Under the pieces are notes generated by a model. The model did not search any database and had not been told where the DNA came from. It saw only the letters and a program-made list of their open reading frames with translations. Shown here one piece after another: positions 21,025-29,868 of a DNA stretch of 34,671 bases (positions within the stretch are counted from its first letter, which is position 1; each line of letters opens with the position of its first letter). The translations under genes and the position numbers were made by a program. The stretch spans positions 1 to 34,671 of the forward strand of contig WGAR01000161.1 in the NCBI GenBank assembly GCA_015494725.1, in the 5' to 3' direction. The DNA comes from Thermodesulfobacteriaceae bacterium. Its GTDB lineage: Bacteria; Desulfobacterota; Thermodesulfobacteria; Thermodesulfobacteriales; Thermodesulfobacteriaceae.

Positions 21025-21758
21025 TCCCGGAACTCCCGCCAGACTTTGAGGGTTTTTATATCCTGATCCAGCACCCGGAGCAAGAAGTTCTCCAGAAGCT
21101 TCTCCGCTTCCCGCCAGAGATCCCGGGAAAGTACCACCCGGCTCAGGGCCTCCGGGGAAAGACGTCTCCAGGAACGCAGGAGCCCCCGCACCGGCCCGGA
21201 CAGAGGCTGATCCTCCTCCCGGGCACATTCCGCACAGACCGCCCCTCCGCGCCGGAAAGAGAAATACACCCTTTCGGCCAGGGTCCTCTCACAGACCAGA
21301 CAGACCTCCATTTCCGGGGCCCAGCCCAGGAGCGTAAGCAGACGATATTCGAAATAGGCCTTGAGCCCCGGAAGCTCCGGGGTTCGATCCAGGGTCTCCA
21401 GGGCCTCCCGCAGAAGGGGAAAGATCTCCCGTCCCTCGGCCGGAGGAGAAGACCGTTCGCACAGCTCCAGGAAATAGGAGGCCAGCACAAAGGCTCGGGG
21501 ATGGGTGCGCAGGGTTTCCGGAGCCCAAAGAAGATCCGCGGCCTCAAGGATAGGGGCCAGCCCCCGCCGGGGGGGACGCAGATAGACCCGCAGAAGATGT
21601 CCGGGTTCCAGTTTGTTCACAAACCGGCGCCGGCTCCGCCGGGCCCCCTTGGCCACAGCCGCAAAACGTCCTTTCTCCCCGGAGATGAACTGTATCCAGA
21701 GATCGCTTTCGGAGATCTCCTGCACCGAAAGGACCAGGGCCTCAAAAGGCTTGAGCAC
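21021..21758 (-). CDS. recO: DNA repair protein RecO
   Basis: 245 aa; works with RecR to load RecA onto SSB-coated DNA in RecF-pathway repair. N-terminal OB fold (FEALVLSVQEISESDLWIQFISGEKGRFAAVAKGARRSRRR), helical middle, and a zinc site CLVC ... CAEC (residues ~155-180). Starts with GTG one base after the HTH-gene stop (TGA G GTG), so coupled. Followed by the LOG gene with a 4-base ATGA overlap. Confidence 0.94.
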   Translation of the reverse strand: MLKPFEALVLSVQEISESDLWIQFISGEKGRFAAVAKGARRSRRRFVNKLEPGHLLRVYLRPPRRGLAPILEAADLLWAPETLRTHPRAFVLASYFLELCERSSPPAEGREIFPLLREALETLDRTPELPGLKAYFEYRLLTLLGWAPEMEVCLVCERTLAERVYFSFRRGGAVCAECAREEDQPLSGPVRGLLRSWRRLSPEALSRVVLSRDLWREAEKLLENFLLRVLDQDIKTLKVWREFRE

Positions 21759-21759
21759 C

Positions 21760-22128
21760 TCAGAATTTCCAGAAATAAAAAATCAGCGCTAAAACCAGTA
21801 AAACCCCCAGAACCGCAACCACCCACCAGAGCTTGCGGGAGGAGGAAACTTCTCCCCGGATAGGCCCCAGAGTATCCCGGCCCTTCTGGGGACGCACTTC
21901 CCGATAACGGGCCAGAACATCACCGGGATCCAGCCCCACCGCCTCGGCATAGGCCCGAAGATACCCCACAATATAGACCTCTCCGGGTAGTTCCTCCCAG
22001 CGTTCCTCCTCGATGGCTTCCAGGAAACGGCAACTGATCTTGGTCTCAGCGGCAATTTCCGGCAAGGAGAGCCCCTGACGTTCCCTTATCTCGCGTAAAT
22101 AAGCACCCAATCCCGTTCCGGAAGACAT
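21760..22128 (-). CDS. RodZ-like HTH protein with a single membrane helix
   Basis: 122 aa. Residues ~6-72 form the HTH_25/RodZ-type domain (GLGAYLREIRERQGLSLPEIAAETKISCRFLEAIEEERWEELPG and VYIVGYLRAYAEAVGLDP). After a short linker, residues ~98-119 are a transmembrane helix, and the protein stops there (FYFWKF). Full RodZ has a periplasmic DUF4115 domain of 100 or more residues, missing here, so this is a truncated RodZ-like form or a distinct family. RodZ links MreB to the membrane; whether this one does is unknown. It starts immediately after the SurA-like stop (TAA ATG) and precedes recO by one base. Confidence 0.85.
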   Translation of the reverse strand: MSSGTGLGAYLREIRERQGLSLPEIAAETKISCRFLEAIEEERWEELPGEVYIVGYLRAYAEAVGLDPGDVLARYREVRPQKGRDTLGPIRGEVSSSRKLWWVVAVLGVLLVLALIFYFWKF

Positions 22129-23049
22129 TTAAATAAATACCTTGATGAAAGCCTGTTCTTTAAGCTCTTTTATCCACTTTTGGAAATATTCGTCAAGGGC
22201 TTGTTGATAGAGCTTCTGACGGATCTCCTCCTGAACCTCGGCCAGGGGCTTGGTGGGCTGGGCCTTAACCGAAAGGACCCGGAGGATATACCACCGATTA
22301 CCCACCCGCACCGGTGGAGTAATCTCTCCGGGCCGGGCCCCGGACAGGACCTTGCGCATCTCCGGAGCCAGTTCGTTGAACTTAAAACGCCCCAGATCCT
22401 TTCCGCTTCCGGGAATTTCGGTGTACTTGCGGGATACCACCAGAAAATCGCCCCCTTTCTGGAGCTCCTTCCAGGCCTGACGGATGCGCCCCTCATCCGA
22501 AGTAACAATGGCGGCAAGATGATATATCCGCTCCTCACTGGAGAGATAATGCTCCCGGTAGTAGCGTTTCACGTCCTCATCGGTAATTACAATACGGGCC
22601 TGTACACTTACCTGAATCAGTTTCATCTTGCGCAGCTGTTCCCTTATCTGTTTGCGGTATTCCTCCGGGGTCAACCCCTGCTCCTTAAGGAAACGACGGA
22701 AGGCCTCCCGGCCCCCCAGGCGTTTTATAACCCTCTGCAGGAAGGCCTCCACTTCCTGGTCGCTCACCCGGATCTTATACTTACGAACCGCCTGTTCGAT
22801 GAGTTTCTCCTGGATGAGCCTTTCCAGCACCTCCTTTCGGATCTGGTGTACTATTTTCTGTTCCTCCAGAGGGTCCTTAACCCCGGCCAGATACTTCCGA
22901 TAGAGGGGAAGGGCCGCCTCATCCACCTCGGAAAGGGTGATGACCTCGTTATTCACCACCGCAGCGATGCGGTCCACTATCTTGCCCCAGGCTGTCCCCC
23001 AGAACAGCAGCATCAGACACCAGCATAAAAGCCCTCTTTTAGTGAGCAT
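22129..23049 (-). CDS. SurA-like periplasmic peptidyl-prolyl isomerase
   Basis: 306 aa. Signal peptide 1-22 (LLCWCLMLLFWGTAWG), then a SurA_N helical chaperone region (VDRIAAVVNNEVITLSEVDEAALPLYRKY ... LERLIQEKLIEQAV) and one parvulin (PpiC) domain, ~165-265 (EERIYHLAAIVTSDEGRIRQ ... GKDLGRFKFNELAPEMRKV ... ITPPVRVGNRWYILRVL). SurA of E. coli has two parvulin domains; one domain is usual in this kind of bacterium. Role: folding and delivery of outer-membrane proteins in the periplasm. Preceded by GGAGG; begins 31 bases after the mfd stop, an mfd-surA order seen in other delta-type bacteria. Confidence 0.9.
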   Translation of the reverse strand: MLTKRGLLCWCLMLLFWGTAWGKIVDRIAAVVNNEVITLSEVDEAALPLYRKYLAGVKDPLEEQKIVHQIRKEVLERLIQEKLIEQAVRKYKIRVSDQEVEAFLQRVIKRLGGREAFRRFLKEQGLTPEEYRKQIREQLRKMKLIQVSVQARIVITDEDVKRYYREHYLSSEERIYHLAAIVTSDEGRIRQAWKELQKGGDFLVVSRKYTEIPGSGKDLGRFKFNELAPEMRKVLSGARPGEITPPVRVGNRWYILRVLSVKAQPTKPLAEVQEEIRQKLYQQALDEYFQKWIKELKEQAFIKVFI

Positions 23050-23080
23050 GGATTTCCTCCGGCAGGATTTCTCCTAGATT

Positions 23081-26000
23081 TTAACCGCGGAGAAGCCGGG
23101 CCGCACGCAGGGCTTCGGCCAGCACCGGCCCCTGAACCCGCACCCGGAGCTGCCCTTTACGGGTATAGCGCACCCAGCGAAATCCCTCGGAAAGGGCTCG
23201 GATACCCCGGCGGTAAAACTCCTCCGGTCCTCCGAGGTGGAAGACCAACTCCTCTCCCCGGGCCTCCAGTTTGAGAACGCGCAGATGGCGAAGAAGGATT
23301 TTCAGACGGGTAAGATCCAGGAGATGACGGGCCTCCGGGGGAGGATCCCCGAAACGATCCTCCAGGGCCTCCTCGAAACGGCCCAACTCCTCCTCGGTTC
23401 GCACCAGGGAAAGTTCGCGGTAAAGGTGCAGGCGCTGTTCCACGTCCGGCACGTAGGTCTCCGGGAAATAGGCGGGGATCCGCAGGTTGACCTCGGGTTC
23501 CGGCACCTCCTCGATCCTTTCGCCCTTGAGTTCCCGCACCGCCTTTTCCAGGATCTCCAGGTAGAGATCATAGCCCACCGCGGCGATATGTCCGGTCTGG
23601 GCGGTTCCGAGCAGGTTCCCGGCCCCCCGGATCTTGAGATCACTCAGGGCCAGACGGAAACCGGACCCCAGCTCGGTAAACTGCAGCAGGGCCTTAAGAC
23701 GCTTCCGGGCCTCCTCGGTGAGCCCGGTAAGGGAAGGGACCAGAAGATAAGCGTAGGCCTGCACGTTCCCGCGCCCCACCCGTCCCCGAAGCTGGTAGAT
23801 CTCCGAAAGCCCGAAACGATCGGCCCGGCAGACGATAATGGTATTGGCCGAAGGGATATCCAGTCCGCTCTCGATGATGGTGGTACAGACCAGGACATCT
23901 ATTTCCCGCCGCACAAAACGAGCCATGACTTCCTCGAGTTCCCGGGGGGGCATCTGACCGTGCGCCACCGCCACCCGGGCCTCGGGGACCAGGCGTTTCA
24001 CCCAGCTTGCCAGGGCCGAAAGCCCCCGCACCCGGGGATAGACGAAAAAGACCTGGCCTCCCCGGGAAAGCTCTCGCTGAATAGCCTCGCGCACGATTTC
24101 GGGCTCCATCTTGGCCAGCACGGTCTTTACCGGAAGGCGCCCCGGGGGAGGGGTTTCGATCACCGAAAGATCCCGAATCCCCAGGAGGGACATCTGCAGG
24201 GTCCGGGGAATGGGAGTGGCGGAAAGGGCCAGTACATCCACGGTCTTCTTGAGTTCTTTGAGGCGTTCCTTGTGTCGTACCCCGAATCGATGTTCCTCAT
24301 CGATGATCAGGAGTCCCAGATCCCGGAAACGCACATCCGGGGAAAGGAGACGCTGGGTCCCGATGATCACCTGGATCTCACCGGAAGCCAGGGATCGCAG
24401 GGTTTTCCGTTGCTCCGCCTGGGGACGGAGCCGGGAAAGTATCCCCACCCTTACCCCGAAAGGCCCCAGACGCTCGGAGAAGGTCCGGTAGTGCTGCTCG
24501 GCGAGCACCGTGGTAGGCACCAGCACCGCCACCTGTTTCCCGTCACGCACGGCGAGCATAGCGGCCCGCAGGGCCACCTCGGTCTTCCCGTAGCCCACAT
24601 CCCCGGCGAGCAGCCGGTCCATGGGCCGGGGGCTCTGCATATCCGAAAGGACCTCGGCGATAGCCGCTTCCTGATCCGGGGTCTCCTGATAAGGAAAGGT
24701 GGCCTCGAATTCCCGAAAAACCAGATCCGGGGGAGAGAAGGCGTGCCCCCGGGCCACGCGACGGGCGGCGTAAAGGGCCACCAGCTCCTGAGCGATCTCC
24801 TGGATGGCCTTCTTGACCTTCTCCTTACGCCGGGCAAAGGCCTTTCCCCCCAGTCGATCCAGGCGGGGCGGACGATCGTCCACCCCCACATACCGGTGGA
24901 TCTCCCCCAGACGATCCACCGGGAGATAGAGCTTGTCGCCCTGGGCGTATTCCACCAGAAGGAATTCCCCGGGAACCCCTCCGATCTCAAGCCTTACCAG
25001 CCCCCGATAGAGGCCGATTCCATGTTCCCGGTGCACCACATAATCACCGGGGCGTAATTCCTCGAGCTGAAGCGCCGCCCGAAGCCGACGGGGACGCTCG
25101 GTACGCGGAGATTTCCCGAAGAGTTCGCTCTCGGATAGAACCACCAGGGTCATCTCCGGCCAGAAAAACCCCTCGGGCAGATCCCCTACCACTACCTCCA
25201 CCGGAACGATCCAGCGAAAGTCCCGCAGGGGGGCTTCGCACACCGGAGGCGCTTCCTTGAGGATCTCCTCCTGGACCAGAAGTTCAGCCAGGCGTTCCGC
25301 CGAGGTGGGGGCGGAGAGGACCAGCACCAGGTGGTCTCCCTCCTCCAGCACCCTTCGAAGGAGGGCGAGCCCCCGTTCGAGCCCCCGGGCGGGCAGATCC
25401 GGGGAGATCAGAACCGAGGCCGGACGCAACCCCGGATCGAGGGAATCGGCCACCGGCAGTTCCCGCACCTCCATCCTCACCGAATCCCGGAACATGCGCT
25501 CCGTTTCCTCCGGGGTAAGAAAGACCTCCTCGGGTTCCACCAGGAGTTTTCTTTCCATCCGGCGGGCCGCCGCCAGAATCCTCTCCCAGCAAAAGGACAC
25601 CTTCTCCCGGAGTCTCTCCGGTTCAAAGAGGACCACCGGAACCCCTGCCGGGAGAAAATCCCTCAGACTCTCCAGGGAGGGAAAGAGCAGGGGCAACCAG
25701 AATTCCCCCGGTTCCAGGAACTGACGCCGGGCCACCTCCTCCCGCAGGCGAAACACCAGCTCCGAGGGACGGCGACGGCTCTCGGCCCTGAGCCGCAGTT
25801 TTTCATAGACGGATTCCGCATTCCCGCCCAGGAAGACCTCGCGTACCGGAAAGATATAGGCCTCCTCCAGGGTCTGAAGGGTGCGCTGGGTCTGGGGATG
25901 AAAGACCCGGATTTCCTCCAGCGTATCCCCGAAAAAGTCCAGCCGCAGCGGCCCCTCATAGCCCGGAGGCCACAAATCGATTACTCCCCCTCTTACGGCC

Positions 26001-26548
26001 AACTCCCCTACCCGTTGCACCACACCGGAGCGTTCGTATCCCAGCCCCACCAGTTTTTCCAGAAGGGATTCCCGGGGGAAATCCTCCCCGGGAACCAGAT
26101 ATTCATAGACCTCGCGCAGGACCCCGCGGGGAGGCAACCGTCGCAGGAGGGCCTCCACCGAGGTGGCCACCAGGCCGGGCCTTCCGAGAAGAAGATCCGC
26201 CAGGACCTCCATCCGGGAAGCTTCCTCCTCCGGGGAGGGCAGGACCTCGGCAAAGGGAGGGTGTTCCGGTGCCGGAAAGAGCTTGATCTCTAAGGAGGAA
26301 AAGACCCTGAAGGCCTGAACAAAGGCCCGGGCTTCTTTATCTTCGGGAAAAAGAAGGAGGAGGGTCTGGGGAAGGGTTAAGCGGGATAGGAGCAGGGCCA
26401 GGGAGACCGGCCGGAGTCCACCCAGCCGGAGCACCGGCCCCTCGCCCCGCAGACTCTCCTGGAGCCGTGAGAGTAGGGATCTAACCCCCCGCTCTCGGGC
26501 TGCCCCGAGCTCCGGAGATTCACCACCCGTCTCCGGCCATATCTGCAC
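23081..26548 (-). CDS. mfd: Transcription-repair coupling factor
   Basis: 1155 aa, the usual length. Removes RNA polymerase stalled at lesions and recruits UvrA. N-terminal UvrB-like module (RVGELAVRGGVIDLWPPG...PLRLDFFGDTLEEIRVF), RNA-polymerase-interaction domain near residue 500 (LRPGDYVVHREHGIGLYRGL), RecG-like translocase with Walker A GDVGYGKTEVALRAA (~645), DEEH box (~748), LSATPIPRTLQMS and the C-terminal helicase motifs GLDIPSANTIIV and QLRGRVGRG, then a TRCF C-terminal domain. Starts with GTG. It follows rpmA by 60 bases with no convincing terminator, so it is probably in the ribosomal-protein operon. Confidence 0.97.
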   Translation of the reverse strand: MQIWPETGGESPELGAARERGVRSLLSRLQESLRGEGPVLRLGGLRPVSLALLLSRLTLPQTLLLLFPEDKEARAFVQAFRVFSSLEIKLFPAPEHPPFAEVLPSPEEEASRMEVLADLLLGRPGLVATSVEALLRRLPPRGVLREVYEYLVPGEDFPRESLLEKLVGLGYERSGVVQRVGELAVRGGVIDLWPPGYEGPLRLDFFGDTLEEIRVFHPQTQRTLQTLEEAYIFPVREVFLGGNAESVYEKLRLRAESRRRPSELVFRLREEVARRQFLEPGEFWLPLLFPSLESLRDFLPAGVPVVLFEPERLREKVSFCWERILAAARRMERKLLVEPEEVFLTPEETERMFRDSVRMEVRELPVADSLDPGLRPASVLISPDLPARGLERGLALLRRVLEEGDHLVLVLSAPTSAERLAELLVQEEILKEAPPVCEAPLRDFRWIVPVEVVVGDLPEGFFWPEMTLVVLSESELFGKSPRTERPRRLRAALQLEELRPGDYVVHREHGIGLYRGLVRLEIGGVPGEFLLVEYAQGDKLYLPVDRLGEIHRYVGVDDRPPRLDRLGGKAFARRKEKVKKAIQEIAQELVALYAARRVARGHAFSPPDLVFREFEATFPYQETPDQEAAIAEVLSDMQSPRPMDRLLAGDVGYGKTEVALRAAMLAVRDGKQVAVLVPTTVLAEQHYRTFSERLGPFGVRVGILSRLRPQAEQRKTLRSLASGEIQVIIGTQRLLSPDVRFRDLGLLIIDEEHRFGVRHKERLKELKKTVDVLALSATPIPRTLQMSLLGIRDLSVIETPPPGRLPVKTVLAKMEPEIVREAIQRELSRGGQVFFVYPRVRGLSALASWVKRLVPEARVAVAHGQMPPRELEEVMARFVRREIDVLVCTTIIESGLDIPSANTIIVCRADRFGLSEIYQLRGRVGRGNVQAYAYLLVPSLTGLTEEARKRLKALLQFTELGSGFRLALSDLKIRGAGNLLGTAQTGHIAAVGYDLYLEILEKAVRELKGERIEEVPEPEVNLRIPAYFPETYVPDVEQRLHLYRELSLVRTEEELGRFEEALEDRFGDPPPEARHLLDLTRLKILLRHLRVLKLEARGEELVFHLGGPEEFYRRGIRALSEGFRWVRYTRKGQLRVRVQGPVLAEALRAARLLRG

Positions 26549-26608
26549 CGCCTAACCCACACCTTCGGCCCGGAGAAATAAAACCCTTCCAACACCACCG
26601 AATCGAAA

Positions 26609-26878
26609 CTAAAGGGCCCGGCTTTCCGCCAGGGGATACACACTAACCACCCGATGTCCGCCCCGGGACTCGAATTTCACCACCCCATCGATCTTGGCAA
26701 ACAGGGTAAAATCGCGTCCCATACCCACGTTCACCCCGGGACGAATCCTGGTCCCCCGCTGGCGCACCAGGATGTTTCCGGCCCTGACCACCTGACCGTC
26801 GTAACGCTTAACCCCCAGGCGCTTGCTGTGACTGTCGCGCCCGTTTCTCGAGGCCCCACCGGATTTCTTATGGGCCAT
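26609..26878 (-). CDS. rpmA: 50S ribosomal protein L27
   Basis: 89 aa. The N-terminus MAHKKSGGASRNGRDSHSKRLGVK is the conserved L27 tail reaching the peptidyl-transferase centre. It begins directly with MAHKK, with no cleavable Firmicutes-type leader. RQRGTRIRPGVNVGMGRDFTLFAKIDG follows. Preceded by GGAGG, ten bases after rplU. The gene usually next in this cluster, obgE, is not here; mfd follows instead. Confidence 0.98.
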   Translation of the reverse strand: MAHKKSGGASRNGRDSHSKRLGVKRYDGQVVRAGNILVRQRGTRIRPGVNVGMGRDFTLFAKIDGVVKFESRGGHRVVSVYPLAESRAL

Positions 26879-26888
26879 AACTTACCTC

Positions 26889-27203
26889 CTACCCCACAAT
26901 CTCTTCGATACGGAGCACGGTGTAGTACTGCCGGTGCCCGCGCTTGCGTTTATAATTTTTACGCCGTTTCTTCTTAAAGACAATGATCTTCTTGCTCCTG
27001 CCCTGCTCCAGGATGGTGGCCTTCACCCGGGCTCCCTCTACCAGAGGCGTTCCCACCCGGGGCTCTCCCTCGCCGGCCACCAAAAGCACCTCGGAAAGCT
27101 CTACCGTATCCCCCGGCTCCCCCGGAAGTTTTTCCACCCGAAGGACCTCACCCGGAGCCACCTTGTACTGTTTTCCACCCGTCTTGATCACCGCAAACAC
27201 CAC
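26889..27203 (-). CDS. rplU: 50S ribosomal protein L21
   Basis: 104 aa. Family segments FAVIKTGGKQYKVAPGEVLRVEKL, KIIVFKKKRRKNYKRKRGHRQYYTVLRI are diagnostic. Starts at GTG 27203, with AAGGAGG just upstream; a second GTG follows directly, so the exact start may be one codon later. First gene of a run continuing with rpmA, mfd, the SurA-like gene, HTH/TM, recO and LOG. Promoter and inverted repeat lie in the 52-base gap upstream. Confidence 0.98.
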   Translation of the reverse strand: MVFAVIKTGGKQYKVAPGEVLRVEKLPGEPGDTVELSEVLLVAGEGEPRVGTPLVEGARVKATILEQGRSKKIIVFKKKRRKNYKRKRGHRQYYTVLRIEEIVG

Positions 27204-27220
27204 GACCCCTCCTTCCGCGA

Positions 27221-27254
27221 AATCCGCTGCATTTTTATGTCTCTTCAGCGGATT
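27221..27254. repeat. Perfect 9-bp inverted repeat around the rplU promoter
   Basis: AATCCGCTG (27221-27229) and CAGCGGATT (27246-27254) are perfect inverted copies, separated by 16 bases. On the minus strand one arm touches the -35 box, the -10 box lies in the loop, and the other arm covers the expected transcription start. This fits a dimeric repressor operator, or a leader hairpin if transcription enters from upstream. Confidence 0.7.
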
Positions 27255-27259
27255 GTCAA
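27231..27259 (-). promoter_or_regulatory. Promoter of the rplU-rpmA-mfd operon
   Basis: Minus strand: consensus TTGACA (27254-27259), 17 bases, AAAAAT (27231-27236; TAAAAA is also possible with 16). The TGA stop codon of the GGDEF-EAL gene lies inside TTGACA. Transcription would start near 27224, giving a leader of about 20 bases that includes the Shine-Dalgarno. Confidence 0.6.
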
Positions 27260-29826
27260 GGCCCGCCGATCTCCCTCCGGGGTTTCCCCAGATAGTATCC
27301 CTGCGCCAGATCGATCCCTACCTCCCTGACCTTGCGAAAGATTTCCTCATCCTCCACGAATTCGGCGATGGTCTTAATATCCAGGGTCCGGGCCAGGGTC
27401 ACCGCACTCTGCACCAGGGCCAGATCCACCTTGTTCCTGGCCATGGAACGGATAAAATCCCCCTCGATCTTAAGATAATCTATGGGAAAATGTTTAATAT
27501 AGGTAAAGGAAGAAAAACCGGAACCAAAATCATCCACTGCAAATTTAAAGCCGTCTTTTTTAAGCTTACGTACAAAATCACGCAAAATTTTTAGATTCTT
27601 TACTGTTTCTCGCTCCGTAAGTTCGAAAACGATTCTGTGCGGAGGGACATCATATTTACGCAGGATATGCCGCACCTCCTCGATAAAGGAGGGAAGCACC
27701 AGGGACTTGGGCGATAGATTGAAGAAAAATTCCACCTCGGTGGATTCGGCGGAGATCTTTCGAACCGCATTCTCCAGCAGGGTGAGATCCATCCGCTGGA
27801 GAAGACCACTGGTCTCGGCGATATGGATAAACTCCCGGGCCGGGAGAATCCGACCATCGGGTTGTTCAATACGCATAAGCACCTCGTAGGCCCGGGCCTC
27901 CAGGGTATGCACATCCACTATGGGCTGGAAGTAGGGCAAGACCCTCTTCTCTTCCACCGCGGTGGAGAGGATGGAGCTCTTCTTCAGGACCTCCTCGGCG
28001 ATAAGGGACAGATCCTCCGGACTGGGAAGGGCCACCTTGTTCTTGCCCTCCCTCTTGGCCTTGTAAAGCATGTTGTCCGCGATAAGGAAAAGCTGCTTGG
28101 CATCCCGGGCATGGTCCGGAAAAACAGCGATCCCGATGGAAGCCGTGGCCTTGACCTTTCGCCCCTCCGGAGAAACCAGGGAGAATTCTTCGATATTCTT
28201 GAGAAGACGCAGGGCCACCGAGTAGGCCTGTTCCTCGCCGGCATAGGGCAGAACCATGGCAAACTCATCGCCCCCGTAACGGGCCACCAGATCCTCCTTC
28301 CGGAACATGTCCCGAAGGATACCGGCGATCCCCTTGAGCATCTGATCGCCAAACTCATGGCCGTAGGCATCGTTGATCAACTTGAAATTGTCTATATCCA
28401 CGATTAGAAAGGCAAATTTATAATTATGTCTCCGGGCCCTCTCCACTTCGTAATCCAGCAACTCCCAGAGGACCCGCTGATTGTAAAGCTCGGTAAGGGG
28501 ATCGCGGGTGGCGTAGTATTCCAGCTCCTTGGTGTACTTGTGGATAGCCTTGGCTGAGCCCACAATATTGAGCAGCGTGGGAAGCACACTCTGCACCGCC
28601 AGCCCCTTGATCTCGCTCTGGACATCCAGGAGATTCATCCCCAATCCCAGCGCTCCGCCTATCAGAGGCTTCTCCAGCACCAGGACCCGGGTATAGGCCT
28701 CCAGGTCCTCCACGGGACGTTTCTCCGGGGAGCGTTTGGTTTCCACCTCCCGGTGGATATAAGTAATGCCCGCTTCCTTCTCCCAGGCCCCGGATGACCG
28801 CAAATGTTTCTCGATCAATTCCTCCACCCTCCGCTGACAATCCCCGTGCACCCTGGTGTTCCAGAAAATATAGGCGTAAAAATCCTCCCCCTCCTCCCTG
28901 AAGATCACAAAAAAGAAGGTAAAACATATCTTGTCCGAAATACCATCTAAGGCATTTATTACTATATACTCCCAATCTATAACCGCTTCGGAAGTAATAA
29001 CAAAGTTTTCGAGAAATTTCATTTGGAATTCAAGAATATCTTTGTCTATAGCGATCTTTCGCACTCGATCCACGAAATAAGCCACCTCGTCTCTTATGGA
29101 ATTGAATTCCTGGAAGCTGAAGTCGATCCTTTCGATGTTCAGTTCGGAAAGATCCGAGACCTTGCGAATGCGTTCCAGTTCGCGGTGGAGGCCCTCGATC
29201 TTTTTACTTATCTTGGTGCGAAGCACATAACTTATCAGGGCAGCCACCAGCAGGGGAAAAACGAAGAGCAACCCCAGGATAACCAGGATCTTCCGTTTTA
29301 TGTAACTGAATTCGCTCTCCAGGTCGTATTCAATCTGAATGACTCCCAGGATATCCCCGGACTTGGCCTCCGTATGGCAGGCTATGCATTCGTATTTGGC
29401 CACGATGGGCTTGACCAGAAAAAGACGGCTTTCTTCCAGCTGTCTCCATTCTTTTCCCTGCGTGAAAGCCCTTCTCACCTTCGGAAGGCCATTAAGATGC
29501 TGCATGGAACGGGGAGTAAAGAGATAGATCTTTACCTGATTGTTCTGATTCAGGCTTTCAAAGATCCGGATTATTTCCAGGAGCTCCGAGGACTTGACCC
29601 CTTTGCGCATAAGCTGATAAAGGCTGTTAAAGATGGTCTCGGAGACGGTATAGGCATTCTGCAGGGCCACGGTCTCCAGGCCTTTTTTCATTTCCAGATA
29701 AAGGGAGACACTGATCAGGACCGAGCCTATCAGGGCACCACAGAAGGCCACAAAGACCAGAAAACAGGAAAGTCTCTTGGAAATAAAGACACGATTACCT
29801 TCTTCCGTTTCGGAAGGCGCCGTCAA
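27256..29826 (-). CDS. Membrane GGDEF-EAL protein with periplasmic c-type heme motif
   Basis: 856 aa. TM1 ~20-43 and TM2 ~180-202 bracket a periplasmic domain with C147-I-A-C150-H151, a CxxCH heme c attachment motif in a DUF3365/Tll0287-like context (FLVKPIVAKYECIACHTEAKSGDILGVIQI). A cytoplasmic GAF-like region (~255-410) follows. GGDEF near 517 is intact (RYGGDEF) with an upstream RxxD inhibitory site (RKED). The EAL domain (~635-856) keeps ExLxR (EVLMR), NLSP, ELTERE, DDFGSGFSS, LKIEGDF and QGYYLGKP, so both cyclase and phosphodiesterase activities are possible. Starts with TTG, with GGAG seven bases upstream. Lies 42 bases after the MCP stop. Likely a redox or gas/ligand sensor for c-di-GMP; the sensed cue is inferred. 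Confidence 0.9.
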   Translation of the reverse strand: MTAPSETEEGNRVFISKRLSCFLVFVAFCGALIGSVLISVSLYLEMKKGLETVALQNAYTVSETIFNSLYQLMRKGVKSSELLEIIRIFESLNQNNQVKIYLFTPRSMQHLNGLPKVRRAFTQGKEWRQLEESRLFLVKPIVAKYECIACHTEAKSGDILGVIQIEYDLESEFSYIKRKILVILGLLFVFPLLVAALISYVLRTKISKKIEGLHRELERIRKVSDLSELNIERIDFSFQEFNSIRDEVAYFVDRVRKIAIDKDILEFQMKFLENFVITSEAVIDWEYIVINALDGISDKICFTFFFVIFREEGEDFYAYIFWNTRVHGDCQRRVEELIEKHLRSSGAWEKEAGITYIHREVETKRSPEKRPVEDLEAYTRVLVLEKPLIGGALGLGMNLLDVQSEIKGLAVQSVLPTLLNIVGSAKAIHKYTKELEYYATRDPLTELYNQRVLWELLDYEVERARRHNYKFAFLIVDIDNFKLINDAYGHEFGDQMLKGIAGILRDMFRKEDLVARYGGDEFAMVLPYAGEEQAYSVALRLLKNIEEFSLVSPEGRKVKATASIGIAVFPDHARDAKQLFLIADNMLYKAKREGKNKVALPSPEDLSLIAEEVLKKSSILSTAVEEKRVLPYFQPIVDVHTLEARAYEVLMRIEQPDGRILPAREFIHIAETSGLLQRMDLTLLENAVRKISAESTEVEFFFNLSPKSLVLPSFIEEVRHILRKYDVPPHRIVFELTERETVKNLKILRDFVRKLKKDGFKFAVDDFGSGFSSFTYIKHFPIDYLKIEGDFIRSMARNKVDLALVQSAVTLARTLDIKTIAEFVEDEEIFRKVREVGIDLAQGYYLGKPRREIGGP

Positions 29827-29868
29827 ACCAAATCTCCGTGGGCCCGATTTTTCTATAGATTTGAAACT

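Noticed and set aside
20353..21228. Lysine decarboxylase
   Set aside because: The PGGYGTxxE signature marks LOG-family nucleotide phosphoribohydrolases; the decarboxylase name is a historical mislabel.
23237..25057. 606-codon plus-strand open frame
   Set aside because: Antisense shadow of mfd with no recognisable domain.
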